Source: Ruminococcaceae bacterium UBA6855
GTDB lineage: Bacteria > Bacillota > Clostridia > Oscillospirales > Acutalibacteraceae
Assembly: GCA_002451755.1 (NCBI GenBank)
Contig: DKDF01000019.1
Span: forward strand, 1 to 15,572
Reading direction: 5' to 3'
Length of the DNA: 15,572 bases
Position 1 is the stretch's first letter; the number at the start of each line of letters is the position of its first letter. Positions 1 to 7,222 of the stretch are shown piece after piece. The notes beneath the pieces are model-generated. The model was not told the DNA's origin. It worked only from the letters and a program-made list of their open reading frames with translations, and made no database searches. Position numbers and translations under genes: made by a program.

Positions 1-199
1 CATCTTCGATACCCTTGCGGATGGCGTCCGGAACTTCGCCGGACTTGCCGAGACCGAAGCCGACGATTCCGTTGCCGTCACCGACGACTACGAGAGCGGC
101 GAACTTGAATATACGGCCGCCCTTAACGGTTTTCGATACGCGGTTGATAGTGACAACTCTTTCAGTGAGTTCATATGCCGATGCATCAATCTTAGCCAA
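1..199 (-). CDS. rpsE: 30S ribosomal protein S5 (uS5), 5' part only
   Basis: This is the N-terminal 66 codons of S5; the rest lies beyond the left edge. S5 is a 30S protein near the decoding centre that, with S4, influences translational accuracy. The translation has the family's N-terminal core, including the NRVSKTVKGGRIF segment and VVGDGNGIVGFGLGK, which belong to the double-stranded-RNA-binding-like fold. The start is TTG at 197-199: it gives the usual S5 N-terminus (MAKIDAS), no ATG lies nearby in frame, and a GGGAGGA ribosome binding site sits about 6 bases upstream. It follows rplR by 17 bases, the normal spc order. Identification is secure; only the C-terminal half is unseen. Confidence 0.95.
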   Translation of the reverse strand, partial: MAKIDASAYELTERVVTINRVSKTVKGGRIFKFAALVVVGDGNGIVGFGLGKSGEVPDAIRKGIED

Positions 200-216
200 A
201 AGTATCCTCCCTTTCC

Positions 217-576
217 TTAGAAGTTGAGGCCGCCCTCACGGGCGCCTTCGGCCAGTTCCTGAACACGGCCGTGATAAACGTAGCCGCCGCGGTCGAAAAC
301 AACATCGGTTATTCCCTTTTCGGCTGCTCTCTTTGCCAGTGTGATGCCCACCTTGCGGGCTGCGGATTTATTTCCGCCGTAATCCTCAAAATCCTTCTCA
401 ACAGTAGAGGCTGAAACAAGGGTCTTGCCTGAAACATCGTCTATGATCTGAGCATAGATGTGCTGCAGGGAGCGGAATACATTAAGGCGGGGGCATTCTG
501 CAGTTCCGGAGATCTTAGCACGCACTCTGGTGTGGCGCTTCTGTCTTGCTTTCTTGCTGTCCGGTCTGTTAACCAT
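217..576 (-). CDS. rplR: 50S ribosomal protein L18 (uL18)
   Basis: L18 binds 5S rRNA together with L5 and helps build the central protuberance of the 50S subunit. The 119-residue product has normal family length, a basic N-terminus (residues 1-20), the RPRLNVFRSLQHIYAQIIDD-type core (here starting ECPRLNV) and the conserved C-terminal GYVYHGRVQELAEGAREGGL segment. The ATG at 574-576 is preceded by AAGGAG at suitable distance. It lies between rplF and rpsE, the invariant spc order. Nothing is unusual. Confidence 0.97.
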   Translation of the reverse strand: MVNRPDSKKARQKRHTRVRAKISGTAECPRLNVFRSLQHIYAQIIDDVSGKTLVSASTVEKDFEDYGGNKSAARKVGITLAKRAAEKGITDVVFDRGGYVYHGRVQELAEGAREGGLNF

Positions 577-600
577 AACTTTTCACTCCTTAACCTAAAC

Positions 601-1146
601 TTACTTACCGCCCTTGCCGGCCTTGCCTTCCTTGCGGCGGATATGCTCATCAACATACTTGATGCCCTTGCCCTTGTACGGCTCGGGGGGACGCTTCTCG
701 CGAACTTCCGCTGCAAACTGGCCGACCTTCTGCTTGTCGGGACCGGAGATAACGATCTTGTTGGGCGCGGGAACCTCGATGGTGATACCGTCGATCTCGG
801 CCACTCTGACCTGATGCGAGAAACCGATATTGAGAACAAGCTCCTTGCCCTCTTTAGCGGCACGGTAACCTACGCCGTTGATTTCAAGCTCCTTCTTGTA
901 GCCCTCGCTGACGCCGGTCACCATGTTGGCGACGAGTGTGCGGGTAAGACCGTGAAGGGACTTGTTGAGCTTGGTGTCGTCGGGGCGCTTGACGTGAACG
1001 GTCGCGCCATCGACTTCGACAGCCATATTGCTGTGCACGGTTCTGGTAAGCTCGCCTTTGGCACCCTTAACGGTGACAGTGCTGCCGTCCACCTGCACAG
1101 TAACCCCTGCGGGGATTGCGATGGGTTTGTTTCCTATGCGTGACAT
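601..1146 (-). CDS. rplF: 50S ribosomal protein L6 (uL6)
   Basis: L6 binds 23S rRNA domain VI close to the sarcin-ricin loop and the GTPase factor binding site. The 181-residue product has the two tandem L6 alpha-beta domains. The N-terminus is MSRIGNKPI, and the C-terminal signature PEPYKGKGIKYVDE is present near residue 155, followed by a basic tail rich in Gly and Lys. The ATG follows TAAGGAGGTG, one of the strongest ribosome binding sites in the operon. It ends 24 bases before rplR. Confidence 0.97.
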   Translation of the reverse strand: MSRIGNKPIAIPAGVTVQVDGSTVTVKGAKGELTRTVHSNMAVEVDGATVHVKRPDDTKLNKSLHGLTRTLVANMVTGVSEGYKKELEINGVGYRAAKEGKELVLNIGFSHQVRVAEIDGITIEVPAPNKIVISGPDKQKVGQFAAEVREKRPPEPYKGKGIKYVDEHIRRKEGKAGKGGK

Positions 1147-1159
1147 TTACAGCACCTCC

Positions 1160-1558
1160 TTACCAGATAAATGCAAGGACTTCGCCGCCGACATTGGCTT
1201 TGCGTGCATCCTTGTCCGTCATAATGCCCTTGCTTGTTGAGAGGATAGCGATGCCGAGACCCTTCATGACTCTGGGCATATCCTCGCAGTTGGTATATAT
1301 ACGCAGACCGGGCTTTGAAACTCTGCGCAGACCGGTTATAACCTGTGACTTGTTGGGGCCGTACTTGAGAGCGATCTCGATGACGCCCTGCTTGCCGTCG
1401 TCCTCAACCTTGAATCCCTTGATGTAACCCTCATCAAGAAGAATTTGAGCAATCGCCTTCTTCATATTGGATGCGGGAATCTTCACCGTATCATGCTTTG
1501 CGGAATTCGCATTGCGGATTCTTGTGAGCATATCGGCGATGGAATCAGTAATTTGCAT
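1160..1558 (-). CDS. rpsH: 30S ribosomal protein S8 (uS8)
   Basis: S8 is a primary 16S rRNA binder of the central domain and nucleates the 30S platform. In E. coli it also represses translation of the spc operon; whether that applies here cannot be seen. The 132-residue product starts MQITDSIADMLTRIRNAN, and the C-terminal half carries the S8 motif STSKGIMTDKDAR (about residues 107-119) and ends GGEVLAFIW as usual. The ribosome binding site AAAAGGAGG lies about 9 bases before the ATG. Thirteen bases separate it from rplF. Confidence 0.97.
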   Translation of the reverse strand: MQITDSIADMLTRIRNANSAKHDTVKIPASNMKKAIAQILLDEGYIKGFKVEDDGKQGVIEIALKYGPNKSQVITGLRRVSKPGLRIYTNCEDMPRVMKGLGIAILSTSKGIMTDKDARKANVGGEVLAFIW

Positions 1559-1588
1559 ACTGTTGAACCTCCTTTTGCAATTGCTCTT

Positions 1589-1774
1589 TTACCAGCTGGC
1601 CTTCTTGACGCCGGGGATCTGACCGGCATGAGCCAGCTCTCTGAAGCAGATGCGGCATACTCCGTATTTGCGAAGATAGGCGTGCGGTCTGCCGCAGATC
1701 TTACATCTGTTGTAAGCCCTTGAAGAATACTTAGCGGGTCTAGCCTGCTTAACCTTCATGGATGTTTTGGCCAC
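1589..1774 (-). CDS. rpsN: 30S ribosomal protein S14, zinc-binding type (uS14)
   Basis: S14 sits in the 30S head and is needed late in assembly. This is the short, zinc-binding form: 61 residues with two CxxC pairs (Cys24/Cys27 and Cys40/Cys43) that should hold one zinc. Firmicutes commonly keep this form within the spc operon, and a longer zinc-free paralog may exist elsewhere in such genomes. The start is GTG at 1772-1774, giving MAKTSMKV. AAGGAGG lies 7 bases upstream and overlaps the rplE stop codon, so translation of the two genes is probably coupled. Confidence 0.97.
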   Translation of the reverse strand: MAKTSMKVKQARPAKYSSRAYNRCKICGRPHAYLRKYGVCRICFRELAHAGQIPGVKKASW

Positions 1775-1786
1775 CGTAATTCCTCC

Positions 1787-2329
1787 TTATTTTGCGAACG
1801 GAGCGCCCATGAGAGTGAGCAGCTCGCGTGCCTCTTCATCAGTATTAGCTGTCGTGACAAAGCAAATATCCATGCCTCTGACCTTGTCAATCTTGTCGTA
1901 CTCGATCTCGGGGAATATCAGCTGTTCCTTGATACCCAGAGAATAGTTGCCTCTGCCGTCGAAAGAGTTCGGGTTGATACCTCTGAAGTCTCTGACGCGG
2001 GGAAGAGCGAGATTGAAGAACCTGTCAAGGAACTCATACATTCTGTCTCCCCTGAGGGTAACCTTGGCACCGATAACCATGCCTTCACGGAGCTTGAAGT
2101 TAGCGATCGACTTCTTCGCTCTGCACATCACGGGTCTCTGACCGGTGATCTGCATGAGGTCGGAGACGACGGAATCGAGAACCTTGGAGTTCTCTCTTGC
2201 CTCGCCGCAAGCGATGTTGACCACAATCTTGTCAAGCTTCGGGATCTGCATGACGCTCTTATACTCGAACTTCTTCATAAGAGCAGGTGCAACTTCGTTT
2301 ATATAGGTTTCTTTTAACCTTGCTGCCAT
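1787..2329 (-). CDS. rplE: 50S ribosomal protein L5 (uL5)
   Basis: L5 binds 5S rRNA, forms part of the central protuberance and contacts the P-site tRNA and the S13 side of the intersubunit bridge. The 180-residue product shows the family segments KLDKIVVNIACGEA, TGQRPVMCRAKKSIANFKLR and the C-terminal GMDICFVTTANTDEEARELL. Two ATGs lie close together, ending at 2335 and 2329. I chose the inner one because GGGAGG lies about 9 bases before it but only 3 before the outer one, and because MAARLKETY matches the usual N-terminus. The outer start would add two residues. Confidence 0.96.
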   Translation of the reverse strand: MAARLKETYINEVAPALMKKFEYKSVMQIPKLDKIVVNIACGEARENSKVLDSVVSDLMQITGQRPVMCRAKKSIANFKLREGMVIGAKVTLRGDRMYEFLDRFFNLALPRVRDFRGINPNSFDGRGNYSLGIKEQLIFPEIEYDKIDKVRGMDICFVTTANTDEEARELLTLMGAPFAK

Positions 2330-2344
2330 TGTCATGCTCCTCCC

Positions 2345-2674
2345 TTATTCGAATTCTGCAAGGCAGTCGCTCTTCTTGCATGTGCGGACTTTCTTGCCTT
2401 TTGCGTTGATCTTGCTGCCGGTTCTGGTGGGTCTGCCGCACTTGGGGCAAACGAGCTGAACCTTATCTGCATAAAGGGCGCTTTCAGCCTTGATGAGGCC
2501 GCCGGCCTCACCCATCTTGCGGGGCTTAACGTGCTTCGTGACGATATTCACGCCCTCGACAATAACCTTACCCTCGGAAGGGCTGACCTGGAGGACCTTG
2601 CCTCTCTTGCCGCGGTACTTGCCGTTGATGACGACAACCTCGTCACCGGTCTTAACATGAACCTTATTACTCAT
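2345..2674 (-). CDS. rplX: 50S ribosomal protein L24 (uL24) with a four-cysteine C-terminus
   Basis: L24 is an assembly-initiating 23S rRNA binder near the exit of the peptide tunnel. The 109-residue product has the KOW motif at about residues 8-35 (GDEVVVINGKYRGKRGKV) and the EGVNIVTKHVKP segment. The C-terminal third carries Cys76, Cys79, Cys99 and Cys104, a plausible zinc site. The second pair is spaced C-x4-C rather than the C-x2-C I would expect, which is slightly unusual. The ATG follows GGCGGAGGTG. The gene lies 15 bases after rplN and ends 15 bases before the chosen rplE start. Confidence 0.96.
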   Translation of the reverse strand: MSNKVHVKTGDEVVVINGKYRGKRGKVLQVSPSEGKVIVEGVNIVTKHVKPRKMGEAGGLIKAESALYADKVQLVCPKCGRPTRTGSKINAKGKKVRTCKKSDCLAEFE

Positions 2675-2689
2675 CGTTGCACCTCCGCC

Positions 2690-3058
2690 TTAAAGCACTT
2701 CGGGAGCCAGAGAGAGAATCTTGAGATAATCTTTCTCACGCAGCTCTCTCGCTACCGGTCCAAAGATACGAGTGCCTTTGGGATTTTTGTCTTCTTTGAT
2801 GATAACAGCTGCATTCTCATCGAAGCGAATGTAGGTGCCGTCATCACGGCGAACTCCTTTTGCAGTACGAACTACGACTGCCTTAACGACCTCGCCTTTT
2901 TTAACTACGCCGCCGGGTGCTGCTTTTTTAACCGAAGCAACTATGACGTCGCCGATATTGGCATACCTCCTGCCGGAACCTCCGAGAACGCGAATGCACA
3001 TGATCTCCTTCGCGCCGGTGTTGTCGGCAACCTTGAGGTAACTCTGTTGCTGTATCAC
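2690..3058 (-). CDS. rplN: 50S ribosomal protein L14 (uL14)
   Basis: L14 lies at the subunit interface, forming bridges to 16S rRNA, and is the known docking partner of the silencing factor RsfS. The 122-residue product is highly typical: it begins MIQQQSYLKVADNTGAKE, has the GGSGRRYANIGDVIVASVK core, and ends with ELREKDYLKILSLAPEVL. The start is GTG at 3056-3058, with AAGGAGG about 8 bases upstream. It is the first gene of the classical spc block; only 30 bases without a terminator or promoter separate it from rpsQ, so the two blocks look fused. Confidence 0.97.
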   Translation of the reverse strand: MIQQQSYLKVADNTGAKEIMCIRVLGGSGRRYANIGDVIVASVKKAAPGGVVKKGEVVKAVVVRTAKGVRRDDGTYIRFDENAAVIIKEDKNPKGTRIFGPVARELREKDYLKILSLAPEVL

Positions 3059-3088
3059 AGTGTCTGCCTCCTTACTGTTACCAAAAAA

Positions 3089-3343
3089 TTATTTAGCCTT
3101 CTCGATGATCTCAACTACGCGCCATCTCTTGTCCTTGGACATCGGGCGGGTCTCCATGACGAGGACACGGTCGCCGATTCCGCAGGTGTTGTTCTCATCA
3201 TGAGCCTTGAGCTTGATGGTGCGGTTAACGATCTTCTTGTAAAGCGGATGCTTTACCCTATCCTTGATGGAGACGACAACAGTCTTATCCATCTTATCGC
3301 TGGTCACAATGCCAACGCGAGTTTTTCTGAGGTTTCTTTCCAT
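3089..3343 (-). CDS. rpsQ: 30S ribosomal protein S17 (uS17)
   Basis: S17 is an early 16S rRNA 5'-domain binder with an OB fold. The 84-residue product begins MERNLRKTRVGIVTSDKMDKT and contains the KHPLYKKIVNRTIKLKAHDE segment typical of bacterial S17. An in-frame GTG-ATG pair ending at 3367 would add eight residues, but GGGAGG lies inside that extension, 9 bases before the ATG at 3341-3343, so the shorter form is chosen. There is a 20-base gap from the rpmC stop. Confidence 0.96.
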   Translation of the reverse strand: MERNLRKTRVGIVTSDKMDKTVVVSIKDRVKHPLYKKIVNRTIKLKAHDENNTCGIGDRVLVMETRPMSKDKRWRVVEIIEKAK

Positions 3344-3363
3344 AAGTGTTGACCTCCCTTTCA

Positions 3364-3567
3364 TCACGAATTGGCGCCGTGAAGCTCGATATCGCGCTGA
3401 ACTGTCTTAATGCGCGCTATGTCCTTCTTGACGGCACTGATTCGCATCGGGTTGTCGAGCTGGTTAACAGCCTGCTGGAAGCGCAGTTTGAAAAGCTCAT
3501 CCTTTAACTCAAGCAGCTTAGCATCCAGCTCTTTGGCGGAAAGTTTTCTTATTTCACTGGCTTTCAT
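3364..3567 (-). CDS. rpmC: 50S ribosomal protein L29 (uL29)
   Basis: L29 is a small, mostly helical protein beside the exit tunnel, next to L23, where nascent chain factors dock. The 67-residue product begins MKASEIRKLSAKELDAKL, includes the LKDELFKLRFQQAVNQLDNP signature (about residues 21-40) and ends in a basic helix. Its ATG overlaps the rplP stop codon in an ATGA arrangement at 3564-3567, so translation is probably coupled. Confidence 0.97.
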   Translation of the reverse strand: MKASEIRKLSAKELDAKLLELKDELFKLRFQQAVNQLDNPMRISAVKKDIARIKTVQRDIELHGANS

Positions 3568-3992
3568 TCCTGTTCACCACCCGTTTCTTCCTTAGTTACA
3601 AATTTGCACTTGATGGGGAGCTTGTGAGCAGCAAGACGCATAGCCTCTTCTGCGAGCTCCTTATCAACGCCGGCGATCTCAAACATGACTCTGCCGGGCT
3701 TAACAACGGCAACCCAATACTCGGGAGCACCTTTACCGGAACCCATGCGGGTTTCAGCAGGCTTCTTGGTTACCGGCTTGTCGGGGAAAATCTTTATCCA
3801 GACCTGACCGCCACGCTTGATGTAACGGGTCATTGCGATACGGGCTGCCTCGATCTGGTTAGCGGTGATCCAGGCGGGCTCGAGAGCTACGAGACCGAAA
3901 TCGCCGTAAGAGACCTTGTTGCCTCTCATGGCCTTACCGGTCATTCTGCCTCTCTGTACCCTGCGGTGCTTAACTCTCTTGGGTAACAGCAT
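3564..3992 (-). CDS. rplP: 50S ribosomal protein L16 (uL16)
   Basis: L16 joins the 50S subunit late and helps position A- and P-site tRNA at the base of the central protuberance. The 142-residue product begins MLLPKRVKHRRVQRGRMTG, has the conserved RIAMTRYIKRGGQVWIKIFP segment and the RMGSGKGAPEYWVAVVKPG loop. Its ATG overlaps the rpsC stop by one base (TAATG at 3990-3994), with GGGGGAG inside the end of rpsC serving as ribosome binding site. It overlaps rpmC by four bases. Confidence 0.97.
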   Translation of the reverse strand: MLLPKRVKHRRVQRGRMTGKAMRGNKVSYGDFGLVALEPAWITANQIEAARIAMTRYIKRGGQVWIKIFPDKPVTKKPAETRMGSGKGAPEYWVAVVKPGRVMFEIAGVDKELAEEAMRLAAHKLPIKCKFVTKEETGGEQE

Positions 3993-4681
3993 TAGCGAGC
4001 TCCCCCTTCCTTGCGTGATGATCTTCTTCTGTTATTGCTGCTGCGGTTGTCATGAAGAACCTCACCCTTGTAGATCCAGACCTTGACACCGATGCGGCCG
4101 TAAGTGGTCTTGGCCTCAGCGAAGCCATAGTCGATGTCGGCTCTGATGGTCTGCAGCGGGATAGTACCCTCATGATACTGCTCTGTACGTGCTATTTCCG
4201 CACCGCCGAGGCGACCGGAAACCTGAGTCTTTATACCTCTTGCGCCAAGTCTCATGGTGCGTCCGATGGACTGCTTGAGAGCACGGCGGAAGGAAACTCT
4301 TCTTTCAAGCTGAGAAGCGATGTTCTCAGCGACGAGCTGAGCGTCAAGGTCGGGCTGCTTAACTTCAACGATGTTGAGCGAAACCTCTTTGCCGCCGAGC
4401 TTGCTCTCGCAGAGCTTCTTGAGCTTCTCTATCTCAGCGCCGCCCTTGCCTATAACCATGCCGGGCTTTGCGCAGAAAATGTTGATGTTGACTCTCTTGG
4501 AATTGCGCTCGATCTCGATCTTGGGCACGCCTGCCGGAGCAAGGAGCTCAAGGAGGAATTCACGCAGCTTGTGATCTTCAACGAGGGTATCGCCGAAATC
4601 CTTGGGATCTGCGTACCAGCGTGACTCCCAGTCTTTAATTACACCGATTCTAAGACCGGTGGGATTAATTTTCTGTCCCAT
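3992..4681 (-). CDS. rpsC: 30S ribosomal protein S3 (uS3)
   Basis: S3 lines the mRNA entry channel of the 30S subunit with S4 and S5 and contributes to unwinding of structured mRNA. The 229-residue product starts MGQKINPTGLRIGVIKDW, has a KH type II domain with the GMVIGKGG loop at residues 74-81, and the C-terminal S3 domain with GRTMRLGARGIKTQVSGRL. The tail beyond about residue 212 is strongly basic (SSNNRRRSSRKEGGAR). It lies 19 bases after rplV and overlaps rplP by one base. Confidence 0.97.
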   Translation of the reverse strand: MGQKINPTGLRIGVIKDWESRWYADPKDFGDTLVEDHKLREFLLELLAPAGVPKIEIERNSKRVNINIFCAKPGMVIGKGGAEIEKLKKLCESKLGGKEVSLNIVEVKQPDLDAQLVAENIASQLERRVSFRRALKQSIGRTMRLGARGIKTQVSGRLGGAEIARTEQYHEGTIPLQTIRADIDYGFAEAKTTYGRIGVKVWIYKGEVLHDNRSSNNRRRSSRKEGGAR

Positions 4682-4700
4682 TGTTTAACCTCCTCCTCGC

Positions 4701-5051
4701 TTATTCCGCTTCCTTGAGCACCAGGGTGATGTGCGACGTCTTCTTGTTGATTCTGAACGCTCTGCCCTGAGCTCTCGCTCTTATTCTCTTGAGGGTCGGT
4801 CCCTGACCTACAGTGCACTCGCTGATGTAAAGATTGGAAGTGTCCATATTCTTGTTCTCAGCGTTCGCTATAGCGGACTTCAAAAGTTTAAGAAGCGGTT
4901 CACACGCAGCCTTGGGCGTGTGTTTGAGAATTGCCAGCGCTTTGTCTGCCGGCTGATTGCGGATAAGGTCGAGAACTATCTGAACCTTGCGGGGAGCAAT
5001 GCGCACATAGTTTGCCTTAGCCACTGCCTGAGGCATTGTATTATCCTGCAT
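4701..5051 (-). CDS. rplV: 50S ribosomal protein L22 (uL22)
   Basis: L22 sends a long beta-hairpin into the peptide exit tunnel, where in other bacteria changes can alter macrolide sensitivity. The 116-residue product has the family core RIAPRKVQIVLDLIRNQPADKAL, the ENKNMDTSNLYISECTVGQGPTLKR tunnel-hairpin region (about residues 65-90) and the ARAQGRAFRINKKTSHITLVL end. The first ATG (5049-5051) is chosen because AAGGAG stands 9 bases upstream; a second ATG five codons later lacks its own site. Confidence 0.96.
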   Translation of the reverse strand: MQDNTMPQAVAKANYVRIAPRKVQIVLDLIRNQPADKALAILKHTPKAACEPLLKLLKSAIANAENKNMDTSNLYISECTVGQGPTLKRIRARAQGRAFRINKKTSHITLVLKEAE

Positions 5052-5074
5052 TGTTACACACTCCTTTCGACTGA

Positions 5075-5356
5075 TTATTTACCGTTATTTGTTGTTTTGG
5101 AACCCGCATGACCCTTGAAAGTTCTGGTCGGTGCGAATTCACCGAGTTTATGTCCAACCATATCCTCTGTTACATACACGGGGACATGCTTGCGTCCGTC
5201 ATGAACAGCGAAGGTGTGGCCGACAAATTCGGGAAAGATTGTGGAGCTGCGGCTCCAGGTCTTGAGAACCTGCTTGTTGCCGGACTTGTTCATCTCCACG
5301 ACTCTCTCGAGCAGTTTAGGCTGCACGAAAGGTCCTTTTTTAACGCTTCTGCCCAT
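5075..5356 (-). CDS. rpsS: 30S ribosomal protein S19 (uS19)
   Basis: S19 pairs with S13 in the 30S head and contacts the 50S central protuberance. The 93-residue product has the expected length, begins MGRSVKKGPFVQPKLLERV, and contains the STIFPEFVGHTFAVHDGRKHVPVYV core and the GHKLGEFAPTRTFKGHAG signature. It lies 21 bases downstream of rplB and 23 bases before rplV. Confidence 0.97.
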   Translation of the reverse strand: MGRSVKKGPFVQPKLLERVVEMNKSGNKQVLKTWSRSSTIFPEFVGHTFAVHDGRKHVPVYVTEDMVGHKLGEFAPTRTFKGHAGSKTTNNGK

Positions 5357-5377
5357 TATTTCTGCTCCTTTCTCGAC

Positions 5378-6211
5378 TTACTTGCCGTTGCGGCGCTTCA
5401 CGATAAGCTTATCGGAGGCCTTCTTGGTGTTTCTCGTCTTATAGCCGAGTGCGGGCTTGCCCCACGGAGTGCAGGGACCGGGTCTACCGATCGGGCTCTT
5501 GCCCTCACCGCCGCCGTGCGGGTGGTCGTTCGGGTTCATGACGGAGCCGCGGACGGTGGGTCTCCAGCCGAGGTGACGGCTGCGGCCTGCCTTACCGATC
5601 TTGACATTCTCGTGGTCAACGTTGCCGACCTGACCGACTGTTGCCATGCAGGAAGCGGGAACGTTTCTCAGCTCGCCCGAGGGCAGACGAAGAAGGGCGT
5701 ATGCGCCTTCCTTAGCCATGAGCTGTGCGGAGTTGCCCGCCGCTCTTGCCAGCTGACCGCCTCTGCCGGGATAAAGCTCAACATTGTGAACGAAAGTACC
5801 GGTGGGGATGTTGGTCAGGGGAAGTGCGTTGCCGACCTTGATATCGGCATCGGAACCTGCGACAACCGTGTCGCCCACTGCGAGGCCTGCGGGAGCGAGG
5901 ATATATCTCTTCTCGCCGTCGGCATACTCAAGCAGAGCTATATGAGCTGAACGGTTGGGATCGTACTCAAGTGTTTTAACAGTTGCAGAAACATCGAACT
6001 TATCGCGCTTGAAGTCGATTATACGATACTTTCTGCGGTTTCCGCCGCCGCGATGGCGAACGGTGATTCTGCCGTAGCTGTTGCGTCCGGAGTTCTTGGA
6101 GAGAGGAGCAAGAAGGCTTCTCTCGGGAGCAACCTTTGACAGCCCGGAGTAATCTGTGACCGACATGTTACGGCGACCGTTTGTTGTCGGCTTGTAAACT
6201 CTGATCGACAT
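5378..6211 (-). CDS. rplB: 50S ribosomal protein L2 (uL2)
   Basis: L2 is one of the largest 50S proteins, is needed for subunit association and lies close to the peptidyl transferase centre. The 277-residue product has the N-terminal OB-like part with TVRHRGGGNRRKYRIIDFKR (about residues 50-69), an SH3-like part with LYPGRGGQLARAAG, and the C-terminal MNPNDHPHGGGEGKSP motif. His230 appears to align with the E. coli L2 His229 implicated in function. The ATG is preceded by GAGGAG. The 77-base gap to rplW is longer than most others in this operon. Confidence 0.97.
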   Translation of the reverse strand: MSIRVYKPTTNGRRNMSVTDYSGLSKVAPERSLLAPLSKNSGRNSYGRITVRHRGGGNRRKYRIIDFKRDKFDVSATVKTLEYDPNRSAHIALLEYADGEKRYILAPAGLAVGDTVVAGSDADIKVGNALPLTNIPTGTFVHNVELYPGRGGQLARAAGNSAQLMAKEGAYALLRLPSGELRNVPASCMATVGQVGNVDHENVKIGKAGRSRHLGWRPTVRGSVMNPNDHPHGGGEGKSPIGRPGPCTPWGKPALGYKTRNTKKASDKLIVKRRNGK

Positions 6212-6288
6212 TTGGTTTCACTCTCCTCATAGCGGCTTTGCGGAGGTGTCGACCCTCCATACTTTACCGCCGGATTATTGGTTGATTA

Positions 6289-6585
6289 TTACATCATGCC
6301 GTCGAAGAACTCGATGGTCTTGGAGTTCTCCGTAAGGGTCACTATAGCCTTTTTCCACGAGGAAGTGTATCCCTCGAAACGGCCGTAGCGGCGCTTCTTG
6401 CCGCGGCAGTTAACGGTGTTGACGCTCTTGACTTCGACCTTGAAGAGCTCTTCAACCGCCTTGGCGATCTCTATCTTGTTTGCGTCCTTGGCAACGGAGA
6501 AGGTGTACTTCTTGTCCGCTGTACCGAGCATGCTCTCCTCGGTGATGATAGGACGAAGGATGATGTCCTGTGCTATCTTGCTCAT
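6289..6585 (-). CDS. rplW: 50S ribosomal protein L23 (uL23)
   Basis: L23 surrounds the tunnel exit and is the main docking point for trigger factor and the signal recognition particle. The 98-residue product begins MSKIAQDIILRPIITEES, has the TFSVAKDANKIEIAKAVEELF helix region and the NCRGKKRRYGRFEGYTSSWKKA segment typical of bacterial L23. Its ATG overlaps the rplD stop (ATGA, 6582-6585), and its ribosome binding site GAGGAGG lies within the last codons of rplD, so the two are probably translationally coupled. Confidence 0.97.
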   Translation of the reverse strand: MSKIAQDIILRPIITEESMLGTADKKYTFSVAKDANKIEIAKAVEELFKVEVKSVNTVNCRGKKRRYGRFEGYTSSWKKAIVTLTENSKTIEFFDGMM

Positions 6586-7205
6586 GCGTATACCTCCTCA
6601 ATCTTCGATACGGCATCCTTGAGCACTACGAGAGAATCGCAGTTGAGGATATCGTAAACATTGAGTGTGCTGACAAGAGTGGTCTTGACGCCCTTGATGT
6701 TGCGAGCGCTTCTGTAGACGGTCTCGTTCTTCTCGGGAAGGACGATGAGAACCTTCTTACCGGTCTCAAGAGCCTTGAGAACGCTGACAACTTCCTTGGT
6801 CTTGATCTCGTTCATCTCAAGGCTGTCGAGGACGATAAGCTCCTCAGCTGCGACCTTGGAGGAAAGAGCAGACTTCATAGCGAGTCTTCTGACCTTCTTG
6901 TTGACTGTCTTGCCGTACTCACGGGGCTTGGGGCCGAGTGCGATACCGCCGTGGGTCCACTGCGGGCTTCTGATGGAGCCCTGTCTTGCGCGGCCTGAAC
7001 CCTTCTGTCTCCAGGGCTTCTTGCCGCCGCCTCTGACTTCAGCGCGTGTAAGGGTAGACTGAGTGCCCTGGCGCTGGTTTGCCAAATATGCTACCACGCA
7101 GAGGTGCATTGCCGAAGCGTTCGGGGTGATTGCGAAGATCGCGTCCGAAAGGGCAATGTCCGATACCTTCTTGCCGGTCTTGTCAAAAACTGAATAATTA
7201 GGCAT
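6582..7205 (-). CDS. rplD: 50S ribosomal protein L4 (uL4)
   Basis: L4 has a globular domain on the 50S surface and a loop reaching the peptide tunnel. In E. coli it also represses the S10 operon by attenuation and translation block. The 207-residue product has the RQGTQSTLTRAEVRGGGKKPWRQKG-type tunnel loop (from about residue 44), GSIRSPQWTHGGIALGPKPR, and a C-terminal Rossmann-like part. Its presence is relevant to the predicted attenuator before rpsJ, but autoregulation by L4 here is only a hypothesis. It starts 17 bases after rplC. Confidence 0.97.
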   Translation of the reverse strand: MPNYSVFDKTGKKVSDIALSDAIFAITPNASAMHLCVVAYLANQRQGTQSTLTRAEVRGGGKKPWRQKGSGRARQGSIRSPQWTHGGIALGPKPREYGKTVNKKVRRLAMKSALSSKVAAEELIVLDSLEMNEIKTKEVVSVLKALETGKKVLIVLPEKNETVYRSARNIKGVKTTLVSTLNVYDILNCDSLVVLKDAVSKIEEVYA

Positions 7206-7222
7206 TAAACTCTACTCCTTTC

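Noticed and set aside
460..1143. Long open frames opposite ribosomal genes, such as a 227-codon plus-strand frame over rplR and rplF.
   Set aside because: They are antisense to conserved genes, have no ribosome binding site or recognisable product, and reflect the codon bias of the genes below them.
5108..5950. A 280-codon plus-strand open frame over rpsS and rplB.
   Set aside because: It is antisense to two highly conserved ribosomal genes and resembles no known protein.
6242..6258. A near-palindrome (GGAGG around a GTCGAC core) in the 77-base gap between rplW and rplB.
   Set aside because: Only five pairs with no U-run; too weak to call a terminator or a regulatory site.
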